Origin: an uncultured Bacteroidota bacterium
GTDB lineage: Bacteria; Bacteroidota; Bacteroidia; Chitinophagales; Chitinophagaceae
NCBI GenBank assembly: GCA_937928385.1
Contig: CALEZD010000019.1
Location: forward strand, 1 to 47,038
Direction of reading: 5' to 3'
Length of the DNA: 47,038 nucleotides
Positions 1 through 8,274 of this stretch are shown here, piece after piece; position 1 is the stretch's first letter, and every line of letters begins with the position of its first letter. The notes under the pieces are model-generated. The model made no database searches, was not told the DNA's origin, and worked only from the letters and a program-made list of their open reading frames with translations. The position numbers were made by a program, and so were the translations under genes.

Positions 1-246
1 AAGGAATTTTACGATGGAGCTTTCAGGCTGGCCATCAATACCCAGACAGCAGTATTGCCCATGGTATTCCCCGATACGGTTCATCGCTGGCATTATAGTA
101 CCGTGTTGGGGTTGAAACCCGGCAGAAACAGGGTGGTATACCTGGAGCCGGTACCCACATCCGGCATGACGATGGAAGACCTCCCAACCCTTAAAGCCAC
201 CGTCCACCGGCAGATGGAAGAGGCCCTGCTGAAGCACAGCAACTGA
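1..246 (+). CDS. 1-acyl-sn-glycerol-3-phosphate acyltransferase (PlsC family), C-terminal part
   Basis: The reading frame is open from the first base, so the gene begins before the window; 81 residues are visible. They start with the family's late motif (KEFYDGAFRLA, then a Thr-Gln-Thr stretch and VLPMVF), which in PlsC-type enzymes follows the acceptor-binding region. Family members acylate lysophosphatidic acid at the inner membrane to make phosphatidic acid. The catalytic HX4D motif lies outside the window. A short gap with a -7 promoter element separates it from ychF. A related lysophospholipid acyltransferase is equally possible. Confidence 0.65.
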   Translation, partial: KEFYDGAFRLAINTQTAVLPMVFPDTVHRWHYSTVLGLKPGRNRVVYLEPVPTSGMTMEDLPTLKATVHRQMEEALLKHSN

Positions 247-275
247 TACATCCTGCACAAGTCATTGGAAGACCT

Positions 276-283
276 TACCTTTG
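276..283 (+). promoter_or_regulatory. -7 promoter element of ychF
   Basis: TACCTTTG matches the Bacteroidota -7 consensus TAnnTTTG exactly, 19 nt before the ychF ATG. No clear -33 TTTG lies at the usual distance, so only this half is supported. Confidence 0.4.
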
Positions 284-302
284 CGCAAATTTTTAATAAA
301 AG

Positions 303-1400
303 ATGGCATTACAGGCAGGTATAGTTGGCCTACCCAACGTAGGTAAATCAACATTGTTCAATGCGGTGAGCAACAGCGCCAAAGCGCAGGCTTCCAACTA
401 TCGTTTTTGTACCATAGAGCCCAATGTAGGGCAGGTGGATGTGCCGGACGAGCGCCTGGACAAACTGGCAGAGCTGGTGAAACCCCAGCGAATCGTTCCC
501 ACTACTATTGAGTTTGTTGATATAGCCGGGCTGGTAAAAGGCGCCAGCAAAGGCGAGGGGCTGGGCAATAAGTTCCTGGCCAATATACGCGAGGTAGATG
601 CCATAGTGCACGTGATACGCTGCTTCGAAGACGAGAACGTACTGCGCGAAGAAGGGGCTATCAACCCGGTAAGCGACAAGGAAATAATAGACACGGAACT
701 GCAACTGAAAGACCTGGATAGCGTGGAAAGGAAAATGCAGCGCTACGAAAAACTAGCCAAGAACGACCCGAAGGCAAAACGTGTGTACGATGTACTGAAA
801 CAATGCTATGACTACTTGATGCAGGGTAAAAACATACGCGGGCTGCAGTTGGAAGGCGAAGATGCAGAAGCCATCGCCGACCTGTTCCTGCTTACATCCA
901 AGCCTGTGTTATATGTAGCTAATGTTGATGAAGCATCTATGCATACGGGCAACAAATTTTCGGAAGCGCTGATAGCTGCAGTAAAAGAAGAAGGCGCTGA
1001 GGTGATTGTGATGAACAACAACATTGAAGCCCAGATATCAGAAATGGATGTTGCCGAAGATAAAGCTATGTTCCTGGAAGAATACGGGCTGACAGAGCCT
1101 GGCCTGAACAGGCTGATACGCGCCGCTTACAAACTGCTGAACCTGATTACCTACTTCACCGCAGGTGTGCAGGAAGTACGTGCATGGACGATAGAGCGTG
1201 GCTGGAAAGCGCCGCAGGCTGCCAGTGTTATCCATACCGATTTTGAGAAAGGCTTTATTAAAGCCGAAACCATAGCCTACAATGATTATGTGGCATACGG
1301 CAGCGAGGTAGCATGTAAAGAAAATGGCAAGCTGCGCATAGAGGGTAAAGAATATGTGGTGAAAGATGGTGATGTGCTGCACTTCAGGTTTAATGTTTAA
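303..1400 (+). CDS. ychF: Redox-regulated ATPase YchF (Obg family)
   Basis: 365 residues, essentially the usual length of about 363. The P-loop is GLPNVGKST at residues 9-17, and the G3 region DIAGLVKGAS follows near residue 73. The G4 site reads NVDE instead of NKxD, the change that gives YchF its preference for ATP over GTP. The C-terminal part is the TGS domain (FTAGVQEVRAWTI onward). YchF is a ribosome-associated ATPase linked to stress and oxidative responses. It stands alone and converges on clpP, with a perfect hairpin between them. Very secure. Confidence 0.97.
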   Translation: MALQAGIVGLPNVGKSTLFNAVSNSAKAQASNYRFCTIEPNVGQVDVPDERLDKLAELVKPQRIVPTTIEFVDIAGLVKGASKGEGLGNKFLANIREVDAIVHVIRCFEDENVLREEGAINPVSDKEIIDTELQLKDLDSVERKMQRYEKLAKNDPKAKRVYDVLKQCYDYLMQGKNIRGLQLEGEDAEAIADLFLLTSKPVLYVANVDEASMHTGNKFSEALIAAVKEEGAEVIVMNNNIEAQISEMDVAEDKAMFLEEYGLTEPGLNRLIRAAYKLLNLITYFTAGVQEVRAWTIERGWKAPQAASVIHTDFEKGFIKAETIAYNDYVAYGSEVACKENGKLRIEGKEYVVKDGDVLHFRFNV

Positions 1401-1414
1401 TTCAAACTTACAGT

Positions 1415-1456
1415 AACGAAAACGGGCGTTGTACTTGTACAACGCCCGTTTTCGTT
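1415..1456. terminator. Bidirectional intrinsic terminator between ychF and clpP
   Basis: Two perfectly complementary 20-base arms (1415-1434 and 1437-1456) separated by TT. The stem core is ACGGGCGTTGTAC, and A-rich and T-rich ends give a U-tract in both directions. It lies between the convergent stops of ychF and clpP. Confidence 0.85.
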
Positions 1457-1472
1457 AGTATTGCTCAGTGCA

Positions 1473-2183
1473 TTATTTCTTTTCATCGCCATTTTCCACC
1501 TTGCGGGGGTTGCGTTCCAGCACCTCGTCCACCATACCGTATTCCTTGGCTTCGGCGGCAGTCATCCAGTAGTCGCGGTCACTGTCTTTCTCTACTTTTG
1601 TCAGCTTCTGCCCGCTATGGTCGGCTATGATTTCATAAAGTTCCTTTTTCAGCTTTATGATTTCGCGTGCCGTAATTTCGATATCGCTAGCCTGGCCTTC
1701 TGCCCCGCCCAACGGCTGGTGTATCATGATACGGCTATGTTTCAGCGCGGTACGCTTGCCCTTGGTACCGGCACACATCAGCACCGCTGCCATTGAGGCT
1801 GCTATACCTGTGCATATAGTCGATACATCGGGGTTGATGATTTGCATAGTATCGTACATACCCAGGCCTGCATACACACTACCGCCGGGGCTGTTGATGT
1901 ACATCTGCACGTCGCGGTTGCGGTCTGTGCTTTCCAGGAAGAGCAGCTGCGCGGTAACTATGTTAGCCACGTAGTCGTTAATGGGCTCACCCAGGAAGAT
2001 GATGCGGTCCATCATCAAACGGGAGAATACGTCCATGGAAGCCACATTCAACGGGCGTTCTTCTATAATATATGGCGTAAGTGCGTTGGGTGTTTTAAAG
2101 AGAGAAGAGGTGTAACTATCTACCGTAAGGCTGCTGATGCCATGATGTTTGATAGCGTATTTACGAAATTCGTTTCTGTCCAT
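1473..2183 (-). CDS. clpP: ATP-dependent Clp protease proteolytic subunit
   Basis: ClpP is the serine peptidase tetradecamer that degrades proteins unfolded by ClpX or ClpA-type ATPases. With the start at MDRNEF (2183) the protein has 236 residues. An in-frame start at 2255 would add 24 residues unlike the family. The catalytic triad is visible: Ser130 in GIAASMAA, His155 in MIHQPLGG and Asp204 in DRDYWM. The N-terminal extension relative to E. coli ClpP (207 aa) is modest and may be a propeptide. clpX, a common downstream partner, is absent: the next gene on this side is convergent ychF. Confidence 0.96.
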   Translation of the reverse strand: MDRNEFRKYAIKHHGISSLTVDSYTSSLFKTPNALTPYIIEERPLNVASMDVFSRLMMDRIIFLGEPINDYVANIVTAQLLFLESTDRNRDVQMYINSPGGSVYAGLGMYDTMQIINPDVSTICTGIAASMAAVLMCAGTKGKRTALKHSRIMIHQPLGGAEGQASDIEITAREIIKLKKELYEIIADHSGQKLTKVEKDSDRDYWMTAAEAKEYGMVDEVLERNPRKVENGDEKK

Positions 2184-2426
2184 TGTATCTGTTTTAAAGT
2201 TCTGAATATAAATTACCTGTACACAATTATCAGTCCAGCGTAAAGATAATGCCATAAAGGCAGTTTTTGTATTTAACTATGATTTACAGCGATTACATAA
2301 AAATTATAACTAATAAGTAGGAGGAAATCATCACTGTTCGATGACAAATTGAGCCACCCAAGACGTACAAGCAGCGTAATTATTGTGTCATTTTCAGCTT
2401 AACAATATTTTTAACAACCCGGTTGC

Positions 2427-2457
2427 TTTGTTAATAGGTCAGTTTACAGTATATTGC
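2427..2457 (+). promoter_or_regulatory. Promoter of the T9SS cargo gene at 2476
   Basis: TTTG at 2427-2430 and TATATTGC at 2450-2457, 19 nt apart. The -33 box is exact and the -7 box differs from TAnnTTTG by one or two positions. A transcript would start about 12 nt before the ATG. Confidence 0.35.
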
Positions 2458-2475
2458 AATACAAATCATTGACTC

Positions 2476-3195
2476 ATGAGGAGATTAGTTTACTTATTTG
2501 CATTACCATTACTGTTTGCCAGTAATAAATCAGAAGCGCAGAGTTTTTCTATGCAGAAAGATACCATTACGATTGCGTCCTACGGCTATACTGATATTTA
2601 CAATTACCTAACGAACAATACTTCCGATACGTTAAGAGTAAAGTGGAAGGTAATTTATGAGAGTCTTCCTGTAAGCTGGAAAGACCATGCAGCCTTCGGT
2701 ATATGTGATAACGTTACCTGCTATGACAAAACCGTTTTTTCAGGTGCTACATTAACTACCGACACAATTGGCGCCGGCAAAAATATGCCTTTCAAAATGC
2801 AGATTGATGTTAGTTCGTCTTCTGTAACCTCCACCTCAGCCGGTAACCCAATTTACGTTTCTTTTGAATTGTCAGAAGGTACTACTATTGATACTGTTAC
2901 TTTTGGTGTATATAAATGGAATACCAACAATGTAAGCAAGGTGGCCATTAATCGCGATGAAGTGGTAGTATATCCCAACCCCGCTTACAATGAAGTTAAC
3001 GTTACTTTCAATAAAGAACTGGGTGTAAAAAATGTAGCGATTTACAACCTGGTAGGCAAGCAGGTGAGCAATTACCGCGTAAATGGTACCAGCGCAAAGC
3101 TGGATATCGAAAAAATACCGGCTGGTATTTATTTCCTGCGTATGGTAGATAGCAATGGCAGGGTGGTAGCTACCCGCAGGTTTACACACCAATAA
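2476..3195 (+). CDS. Secreted protein with T9SS type A sorting domain
   Basis: 239 residues. A signal peptide (residues 1-22, ending SNKSEAQ) should direct Sec export. The C-terminal 75 residues form a typical type A sorting domain: VVYPNPAYNEVNV, then IYNLVGKQV, IPAGIYFLRM and a basic end. Such domains take the protein through the type IX system, often to the cell surface. The middle (about residues 25-160) looks like a beta-sandwich and I do not recognise a catalytic family. It is monocistronic, with its own promoter and terminator. The cargo role is clear but the biochemical function is not. Confidence 0.85.
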   Translation: MRRLVYLFALPLLFASNKSEAQSFSMQKDTITIASYGYTDIYNYLTNNTSDTLRVKWKVIYESLPVSWKDHAAFGICDNVTCYDKTVFSGATLTTDTIGAGKNMPFKMQIDVSSSSVTSTSAGNPIYVSFELSEGTTIDTVTFGVYKWNTNNVSKVAINRDEVVVYPNPAYNEVNVTFNKELGVKNVAIYNLVGKQVSNYRVNGTSAKLDIEKIPAGIYFLRMVDSNGRVVATRRFTHQ

Positions 3196-3220
3196 TTTGT
3201 TTGCATCAATAATATATTCT

Positions 3221-3247
3221 AAAAAGCCCCGCAAAACGGGGCTTTTT
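3221..3247 (+). terminator. Intrinsic terminator of the T9SS cargo gene
   Basis: Stem AAGCCCCG / CGGGGCTT around loop CAAAA-type bases, followed by a run of six T. It lies about 25 nt after the stop codon, and the flanking A-run would let it work in both directions. Confidence 0.85.
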
Positions 3248-3346
3248 TACTTTCTGTATATTCCATTTGTGTAGCTTTTCCGTAAGATCATATGTAAAGA
3301 AAGCGGCTAATGGGTATACCTTGTTCGATATATTTTAAGTGTAATC

Positions 3347-4300
3347 TCATGGTTTGAATATCACGACGCTATATGTGTAGGATTGTTTCGGAGCATTCCC
3401 TATATCAGTTATCGTCACGGTGTAAGTGAGATCGTAAATGCCGGGCTCAGATATAGCCTGTTGAGGCTCCCATACTATTGTATTATCTGCTATTTTCTCC
3501 GTTCTTGATACGACCTGCACAGGCACATCTATACCTTTATGCAACATAGTAACATTAGCATTGGTAAAATCGGCACCCGGTATAGAAAATGACCAGCGAT
3601 GATATACAATAGGATAAGGCACGAATGTAGCAGGTGGATATGCAATGAATTCCGGCACCTTCGTATTCTCAGCCTTTACTAATACATGTATCACTGCAGT
3701 ATTGTGGGTTGAGCCATGGCTGAAAGCGCTTTGTTTGGAGTATAACAGCCACCTCCTGTGGCCTACAGCCTGGTTATACTCTTCTTCATCGTTCATAAAA
3801 GCAACTACTGCATCGGTTGCTGCTGAACCCAGCCTCAGGTTACTTTTTTTTGCACCATCTGCACCATCTGCAGTATAGCATGGCCAGATAGGGTCAGGGT
3901 CATGGCTGAGGTCCCCTGCAGCTGCCATCATCAGGGCCGTTCTTTGCTGCGCTGGTATCAGCGAGGCATCTAAAGTGCAATCGTAGTTGAGCCCTGTAAT
4001 TTTTCTGAAATAATTAATGCGTTTGATAACTGCATCGTGTACGGACTGTGGCACGCTACCAGGATCACAGTTTGCCGTACTACCTGTCCATCCGGTATTT
4101 AATACTTCCGTAGCCAGGAACATCTGTTGGTAATCTTTGATAGCTGAATCACGCGTGTACTTAACCACGTGAGTGGTGGTATCGGTTGTGTCAACAGTAC
4201 CCGGACCGGGGACGGGAGTAGTTACGGGGTCTTTACCACAGCTGTATGACAGTAATACTACTGTACAGGCACATATTGATAGTAAGGTATTGATTTTCAT
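3347..4300 (-). CDS. CAP-domain (SCP/PR-1 type) lipoprotein
   Basis: 317 residues from the ATG at 4300. An upstream in-frame start at 4417 would bury the signal peptide. The N-terminus has a hydrophobic stretch ending SYSC with Cys21 as the probable lipidation site, then a Pro/Thr-rich linker of about 25 residues. The folded part resembles the bacterial CAP domain: NYFRKITGL, then LSHDPDP, DEEEYNQAVGHRRWLL and later strands. CAP proteins of bacteria are extracellular and mostly without a known reaction. It is transcribed away from the Omp28-type gene at 4538. Confidence 0.8.
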   Translation of the reverse strand: MKINTLLSICACTVVLLSYSCGKDPVTTPVPGPGTVDTTDTTTHVVKYTRDSAIKDYQQMFLATEVLNTGWTGSTANCDPGSVPQSVHDAVIKRINYFRKITGLNYDCTLDASLIPAQQRTALMMAAAGDLSHDPDPIWPCYTADGADGAKKSNLRLGSAATDAVVAFMNDEEEYNQAVGHRRWLLYSKQSAFSHGSTHNTAVIHVLVKAENTKVPEFIAYPPATFVPYPIVYHRWSFSIPGADFTNANVTMLHKGIDVPVQVVSRTEKIADNTIVWEPQQAISEPGIYDLTYTVTITDIGNAPKQSYTYSVVIFKP

Positions 4301-4464
4301 AAACGTTTGATTGATAGTTAATAGAAGAGCATTGGTCTGATAAAAATATGGATAATACCAATAGGCAGGAATTAAAATCGTCATGAACCTGCTATTTCTA
4401 AAAGCACACATTCCCACTATACACGAATTGTCATTTTAAAAATACCTCCGACTATGTTAAAAAG

Positions 4465-4494
4465 TTTGATGTTTCGATTAATTTCTCTAATTTG
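4465..4494 (+). promoter_or_regulatory. Promoter of the Omp28-type gene
   Basis: TTTG at 4465-4468 and TAATTTG at 4488-4494, 19 nt apart. The -7 box is one base shorter than TAnnTTTG. The predicted leader is about 37 nt and very A-rich just before the ATG, a common ribosome-loading feature in this phylum. Confidence 0.45.
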
Positions 4495-4537
4495 AAATGT
4501 TAATTATTAATTTTTAAACACAAAAAAATAATATAGC

Positions 4538-5683
4538 ATGAAAAAACTACTACTCAGCGTATTGGCGTTATCTGCTTTCGCTGCTAATGCACAGGTTAAA
4601 AAAGTTCTGCTACATGACTACACCGGCGTTAACTGCCAGTTTTGTACAGACGGCACGGTTAAAATCGAAACAATCCATGCTGCTAATCCAAATAACTTCA
4701 TCCCTGTACAAGTGCACACTTCCGGTTACACACCGGCCAGCAGCCCTTTGAAGACAGCGCAAGGGGATTCGATAAACGCTATTGTGCAACCACCGGGCTA
4801 TCCCTGTGGCACAGTGGATATGGTTAAGTACGCTCCTTCTGGTTCTGCAGGACTCGCGATGAGTCGCACAGCTTGGGACCCTGCTTTTCAGGCGCGTAAG
4901 TCAATGACGGCCATCGCTTCCGTGAGTATCAATAACCGTAAAAAAGTTGGCCCTGCTACCTACGAGGCTGATATCGTGGTGCAATTTAACACAGCGCCAA
5001 CGGCTGGTCAGCCTGTGTCAGTGAACGTTTTTATTCTGGAGGATAGCATCAAGGCTACTAAGACCAATACCGCATTACGGCAAATTAATTTTGGGGGTGG
5101 CCCATATGGCGGTGCAAGTCCCCTAAGCTACGAAGACCATGGCTACATGCACAACAACGTGTTGAGAAAGGTGTTGCTCAATACATGGGGCAAGGACATC
5201 CCCGGACCAATAACTGCAACTACCAAGCACGTTGAAAAAGTTACCTGGACAGTGGACACCACTGCTTCGCCAGTAGGAATCAACAGGGCTAATATGCGTA
5301 TCGTAGCTTTCGTTGCTTACAACAGTACCTTAAATAAAGAAGTACTGAATGCTGAGATGCTCAGCGTAAGCAAAACATTCTTCCCTTCAGGTGTAAACGA
5401 GATAACTAACAATGTTGAAATTATGTCTGCTTATCCTAACCCTGCTAAATTGGGCAGCGTGGTAAACATAGAATACAACATCACAACTCCGCAAGTGGTA
5501 ACAATGAACGTGTACAATATGGCGGGCCAGAAAGTGGCTACACCATACGTTAGCAACGAGGTAGAAGGCGGCCACACTATTATGTGGAAGACCGGCCTGA
5601 CTCCTAACCTGGTACCAGGTACGTACATTGTAGAAGTTGCTACTACCGAAGGCAGGCAGACTCAAAGGGTTACACTGCAATAA
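4538..5683 (+). CDS. Omp28-related protein with T9SS sorting domain
   Basis: 381 residues. The signal peptide MKKLLLSVLALSAFAANAQ is followed by a thioredoxin-like start, KVLLHDYTGVNCQFC, with Cys33 and Cys36 as a CxxC pair. The Omp28 family of Bacteroidota shows this redox-like motif, but the reaction is unproven. The body is a beta-rich domain with a conserved DHGYMHNNVLR segment. The last 88 residues are a T9SS sorting domain (AYPNPAKLGS, YNMAGQKV, LVPGTYIVEV). It is therefore a surface-exposed or secreted protein. It has its own promoter and a perfect palindromic terminator. Confidence 0.87.
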   Translation: MKKLLLSVLALSAFAANAQVKKVLLHDYTGVNCQFCTDGTVKIETIHAANPNNFIPVQVHTSGYTPASSPLKTAQGDSINAIVQPPGYPCGTVDMVKYAPSGSAGLAMSRTAWDPAFQARKSMTAIASVSINNRKKVGPATYEADIVVQFNTAPTAGQPVSVNVFILEDSIKATKTNTALRQINFGGGPYGGASPLSYEDHGYMHNNVLRKVLLNTWGKDIPGPITATTKHVEKVTWTVDTTASPVGINRANMRIVAFVAYNSTLNKEVLNAEMLSVSKTFFPSGVNEITNNVEIMSAYPNPAKLGSVVNIEYNITTPQVVTMNVYNMAGQKVATPYVSNEVEGGHTIMWKTGLTPNLVPGTYIVEVATTEGRQTQRVTLQ

Positions 5684-5700
5684 TTCTCTTATTTCTTTCA

Positions 5701-5736
5701 ATATAAAAAGGATGGCAATTGCCATCCTTTTTATAT
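5701..5736. terminator. Bidirectional terminator between the Omp28-type gene and gltX
   Basis: A perfect 36-bp palindrome: each arm is ATATAAAAAGGATGGCAA or its complement. The GC-rich core is GGATGGC and A/T tails on both sides supply a U-tract for either strand. It sits between convergent genes. Confidence 0.85.
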
Positions 5737-5754
5737 TTGTATTGTTTTCAATAG

Positions 5755-7278
5755 CTACAATTGCGCTAATACCACATTCACCCTCTTCCCTACTGCCTCT
5801 TTCCCAATCATTTCCGCAATATCAAACACACCGGGGCCGTATTTGCCACCTACCAGCATAATGCGCAGGGGCAGCATCAGCTCTCCTTTCTTCAGCCCCG
5901 CGTCGGTAGCATGTTGGTTAAAGTTATCTTCCAGGGTATGGGCGGTCCATTCTGCCACTGTATCCAATTGCTGTACCCATCCGGCAAAAAAAGCCTGTTT
6001 CTGCTCGTTCCATTTACCTTTTATGGCTTCTATATCCATGGTGGGTGGCTCGATAAAAAAGAAGTGCCCCTGCAACCAGAAATCGGTCAGCAAATGGCAA
6101 CGCTCTTTTACCAGTGCTATTACGCGCAACAGGTAATCGTCCGCTATCTGCACACCATGTTCTTCCATAAAAGGCTTCACCAACGGTAACAGTTCAGCAT
6201 CAGTTTTCTTCATGATGTACTGGTGGTTATACCATTTAGCCTTATCATAGTCAAACTTGGCACCACCCTTATGCACCCTGTCAATAGTGAATTTCTGCAC
6301 CAGTTCATCCAGGGAGAATACCTCCTGCTCAGTAGTGTCATTCCAGCCCAGCATAGCCAGGATATTGATAAAGGCCTCCGGCAGGAAACCCTGTTCTTTA
6401 AAACCATCCAGCACCTCCTCAGTGGCAGCATCTTTCCACCTCATAGCAAATACCGGGAAACCTAACCTCTGTCCGTCGCGTTTGCTGAGCTTTCCATGCC
6501 CGTCGGGCTTCAGTATCAGGGGCAGGTGCGCCCATTGGGGCATGGCATCTTGCCAGCCCAGGTATCGCCACAGCAGTATATGCACTGGTGCACTGGGCAA
6601 CCACTCTTCTCCACGGAAGGCGTGGGTTATTTTCATCAGGTAGTCGTCTACCACTACCGCCAGGTGGTAGGTAGGCATACCATCTGCTTTCAACAGCACT
6701 TTATCATCTACCAGGTCCGAGCTGTTGGAGATTTCCCCCCGAATCATATCTGTAAAGCTGATAGTTTCACCGGCAGGCATTTTTATCCTTATTACATGGG
6801 CGGTGCCTTTGTCCAGCAACTCTTTCACCTCAGCTTCATCAATAGTCAGCGAGTTGCGCATCTGCATGCGTGTCTTACTGTCATACTGCGGTGTGGGGTT
6901 AGTGTCAGTTTTCAGGCTGCTGCGCATCTGCTCCAGTTCTTCGGGCGTGTCAAATGCATAGTAAGCGTTGCCCTGCGCTACCAGTTGCTCAGCATATTTG
7001 CGGTACAACTCTTTACGTTCGCTCTGCCTGTATGGCCCATAAGGCCCGCCCTTCAGGGGGCTTTCGTCCGGACTGAGCCCGCACCATTCCAGGCAATCGT
7101 ATATATATTGTTCAGCTCCTGCTACATAGCGGCTCTGGTCTGTATCTTCTATGCGCAATACAAAATCGCCGCCATGATGGCGGGCAAATAAATAATTATA
7201 TAATACAGTGCGGACACCTCCCAGGTGCAACCCCCCTGTGGGACTGGGGGCAAACCTAACACGAACTTTGTTACTCAT
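5755..7278 (-). CDS. gltX: Glutamate--tRNA ligase
   Basis: 507 residues, a class I synthetase that charges tRNA-Glu with glutamate. The HIGH-type signature is APSPTGGLHLGG at residues 10-21, and the KMSKS loop reads KLSKR at 263-267. The tRNA-acceptor and anticodon-binding regions follow at normal spacing. The ATG at 7278 leaves seven residues before the Rossmann fold, as expected. A -7 box lies just upstream, so it can be transcribed apart from the aminotransferase gene behind it. Secure. Confidence 0.97.
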   Translation of the reverse strand: MSNKVRVRFAPSPTGGLHLGGVRTVLYNYLFARHHGGDFVLRIEDTDQSRYVAGAEQYIYDCLEWCGLSPDESPLKGGPYGPYRQSERKELYRKYAEQLVAQGNAYYAFDTPEELEQMRSSLKTDTNPTPQYDSKTRMQMRNSLTIDEAEVKELLDKGTAHVIRIKMPAGETISFTDMIRGEISNSSDLVDDKVLLKADGMPTYHLAVVVDDYLMKITHAFRGEEWLPSAPVHILLWRYLGWQDAMPQWAHLPLILKPDGHGKLSKRDGQRLGFPVFAMRWKDAATEEVLDGFKEQGFLPEAFINILAMLGWNDTTEQEVFSLDELVQKFTIDRVHKGGAKFDYDKAKWYNHQYIMKKTDAELLPLVKPFMEEHGVQIADDYLLRVIALVKERCHLLTDFWLQGHFFFIEPPTMDIEAIKGKWNEQKQAFFAGWVQQLDTVAEWTAHTLEDNFNQHATDAGLKKGELMLPLRIMLVGGKYGPGVFDIAEMIGKEAVGKRVNVVLAQL

Positions 7279-7285
7279 ACTGTAG

Positions 7286-7293
7286 CAAAGTTA
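7286..7293 (-). promoter_or_regulatory. -7 promoter element of gltX
   Basis: The minus strand reads TAACTTTG, an exact TAnnTTTG, ending only 7 nt before the gltX ATG. That spacing would start the transcript at or next to the start codon. No clear -33 box is seen. Confidence 0.4.
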
Positions 7294-7339
7294 GCGCTAA
7301 TCAGCTTGTTAAAAAAGCCTGCTGCCGGCGCCTGGCAGC

Positions 7340-8170
7340 CTAATAACTTATATTTTCGTACACATCCAGTATCTTTCCTATATTATACTGTTTGTCCTCA
7401 ATACGCTGCACCCATTTTATGCGGCGGATAGCATTGGTGGTGAAAACAGCATCTGCAGATTCAAGAAAGCCCGGTACAAACGACTCCTCTTTTACTGTAA
7501 ATTTTTTGGCCAGCAATTGCCCCATTACATACTTACGCATTACGCCGGCTATACAACCTTCTGTAAGCGGCGGGGTATAAATAGTATCGCCTTTTATGCA
7601 AAAAATATTTGACAAAGTAGTCTCCATGGGGTTCCCGTACACATTCTTAATGATTGCGTTATCTGCCTTTCTGGCTGTAGCTTGCCGGGCAGCCATGGCA
7701 TACAGCATTGCGTTGGTAGTTTTGAGGTTCGATATACTGTTAGGGCTTTTGTCCAACCCTTCGGCATATATTAGTGACAGCCCTTTTTCATTGAGTTGAA
7801 TAATGCTGGGGTCTATGGGGTGACAATCAATAATAAACTCAGTCCACGCTGCTTGTCCTTCAAACAACCCTCCCCTGCCGGCATATACCTGGAAACGTAC
7901 CCGGCACAGTTTTTCCAGCTGATTTTTTCTGACAGTTCGCAATAATTCTTCCTCCATCCATTCGTTGGTCATCAACTCCGGCATCACCAGCCCCAACTGT
8001 TCTATGCCTGCAAATAACCTTCCCCAATGCAGATCTTTCAATTGTATTTTGCCATCAATAACCAGCATAGTTTCGAACAGCCCGAAACCATAACGCACCA
8101 CCCTGCTATCGTAGGGAACACCTGCAGATGTACCGGTTTGCAGTTTCCCATTAATATTTACATATCTCAA
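7340..8170 (-). CDS. Class IV PLP-dependent aminotransferase / aminodeoxychorismate lyase-like
   Basis: 276 residues with the fold-type IV pattern: GFGLFETMLVIDGKI near the N-terminus, Lys150 in SNLKTTN as the probable PLP Schiff-base lysine, and Glu183 in GNPMETTLSNIF. The class includes branched-chain aminotransferase, D-amino acid aminotransferase and 4-amino-4-deoxychorismate lyase (PabC). The short length and lack of the branched-chain enzyme's extra N-terminal region make a PabC-like role in folate synthesis the better guess, but the substrate cannot be fixed from sequence alone. It lies upstream of gltX on the same strand. Confidence 0.8.
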   Translation of the reverse strand: MRYVNINGKLQTGTSAGVPYDSRVVRYGFGLFETMLVIDGKIQLKDLHWGRLFAGIEQLGLVMPELMTNEWMEEELLRTVRKNQLEKLCRVRFQVYAGRGGLFEGQAAWTEFIIDCHPIDPSIIQLNEKGLSLIYAEGLDKSPNSISNLKTTNAMLYAMAARQATARKADNAIIKNVYGNPMETTLSNIFCIKGDTIYTPPLTEGCIAGVMRKYVMGQLLAKKFTVKEESFVPGFLESADAVFTTNAIRRIKWVQRIEDKQYNIGKILDVYENISY

Positions 8171-8251
8171 TTCTTATCAGTTTTAGGGGGTTTATAATTA
8201 TACAATGCTTGTTTCAGAATACTCAGATGATGATGGCTGCCGGTTGTGTTG

Positions 8252-8259
8252 TACATTTG
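8252..8259 (+). promoter_or_regulatory. -7 promoter element of the lpxD-like gene
   Basis: TACATTTG, an exact TAnnTTTG, 15 nt before the ATG at 8275. A transcript from here would begin near 8266, after the earlier in-frame ATG at 8209, which supports 8275 as the real start. Confidence 0.4.
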
Positions 8260-8274
8260 CGGAAATACTTATTC

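Noticed and set aside
8209..8274. Earlier ATG as start of the lpxD-like gene
   Set aside because: The 22 extra residues do not fit the family and the -7 box at 8252-8259 lies downstream of that ATG.
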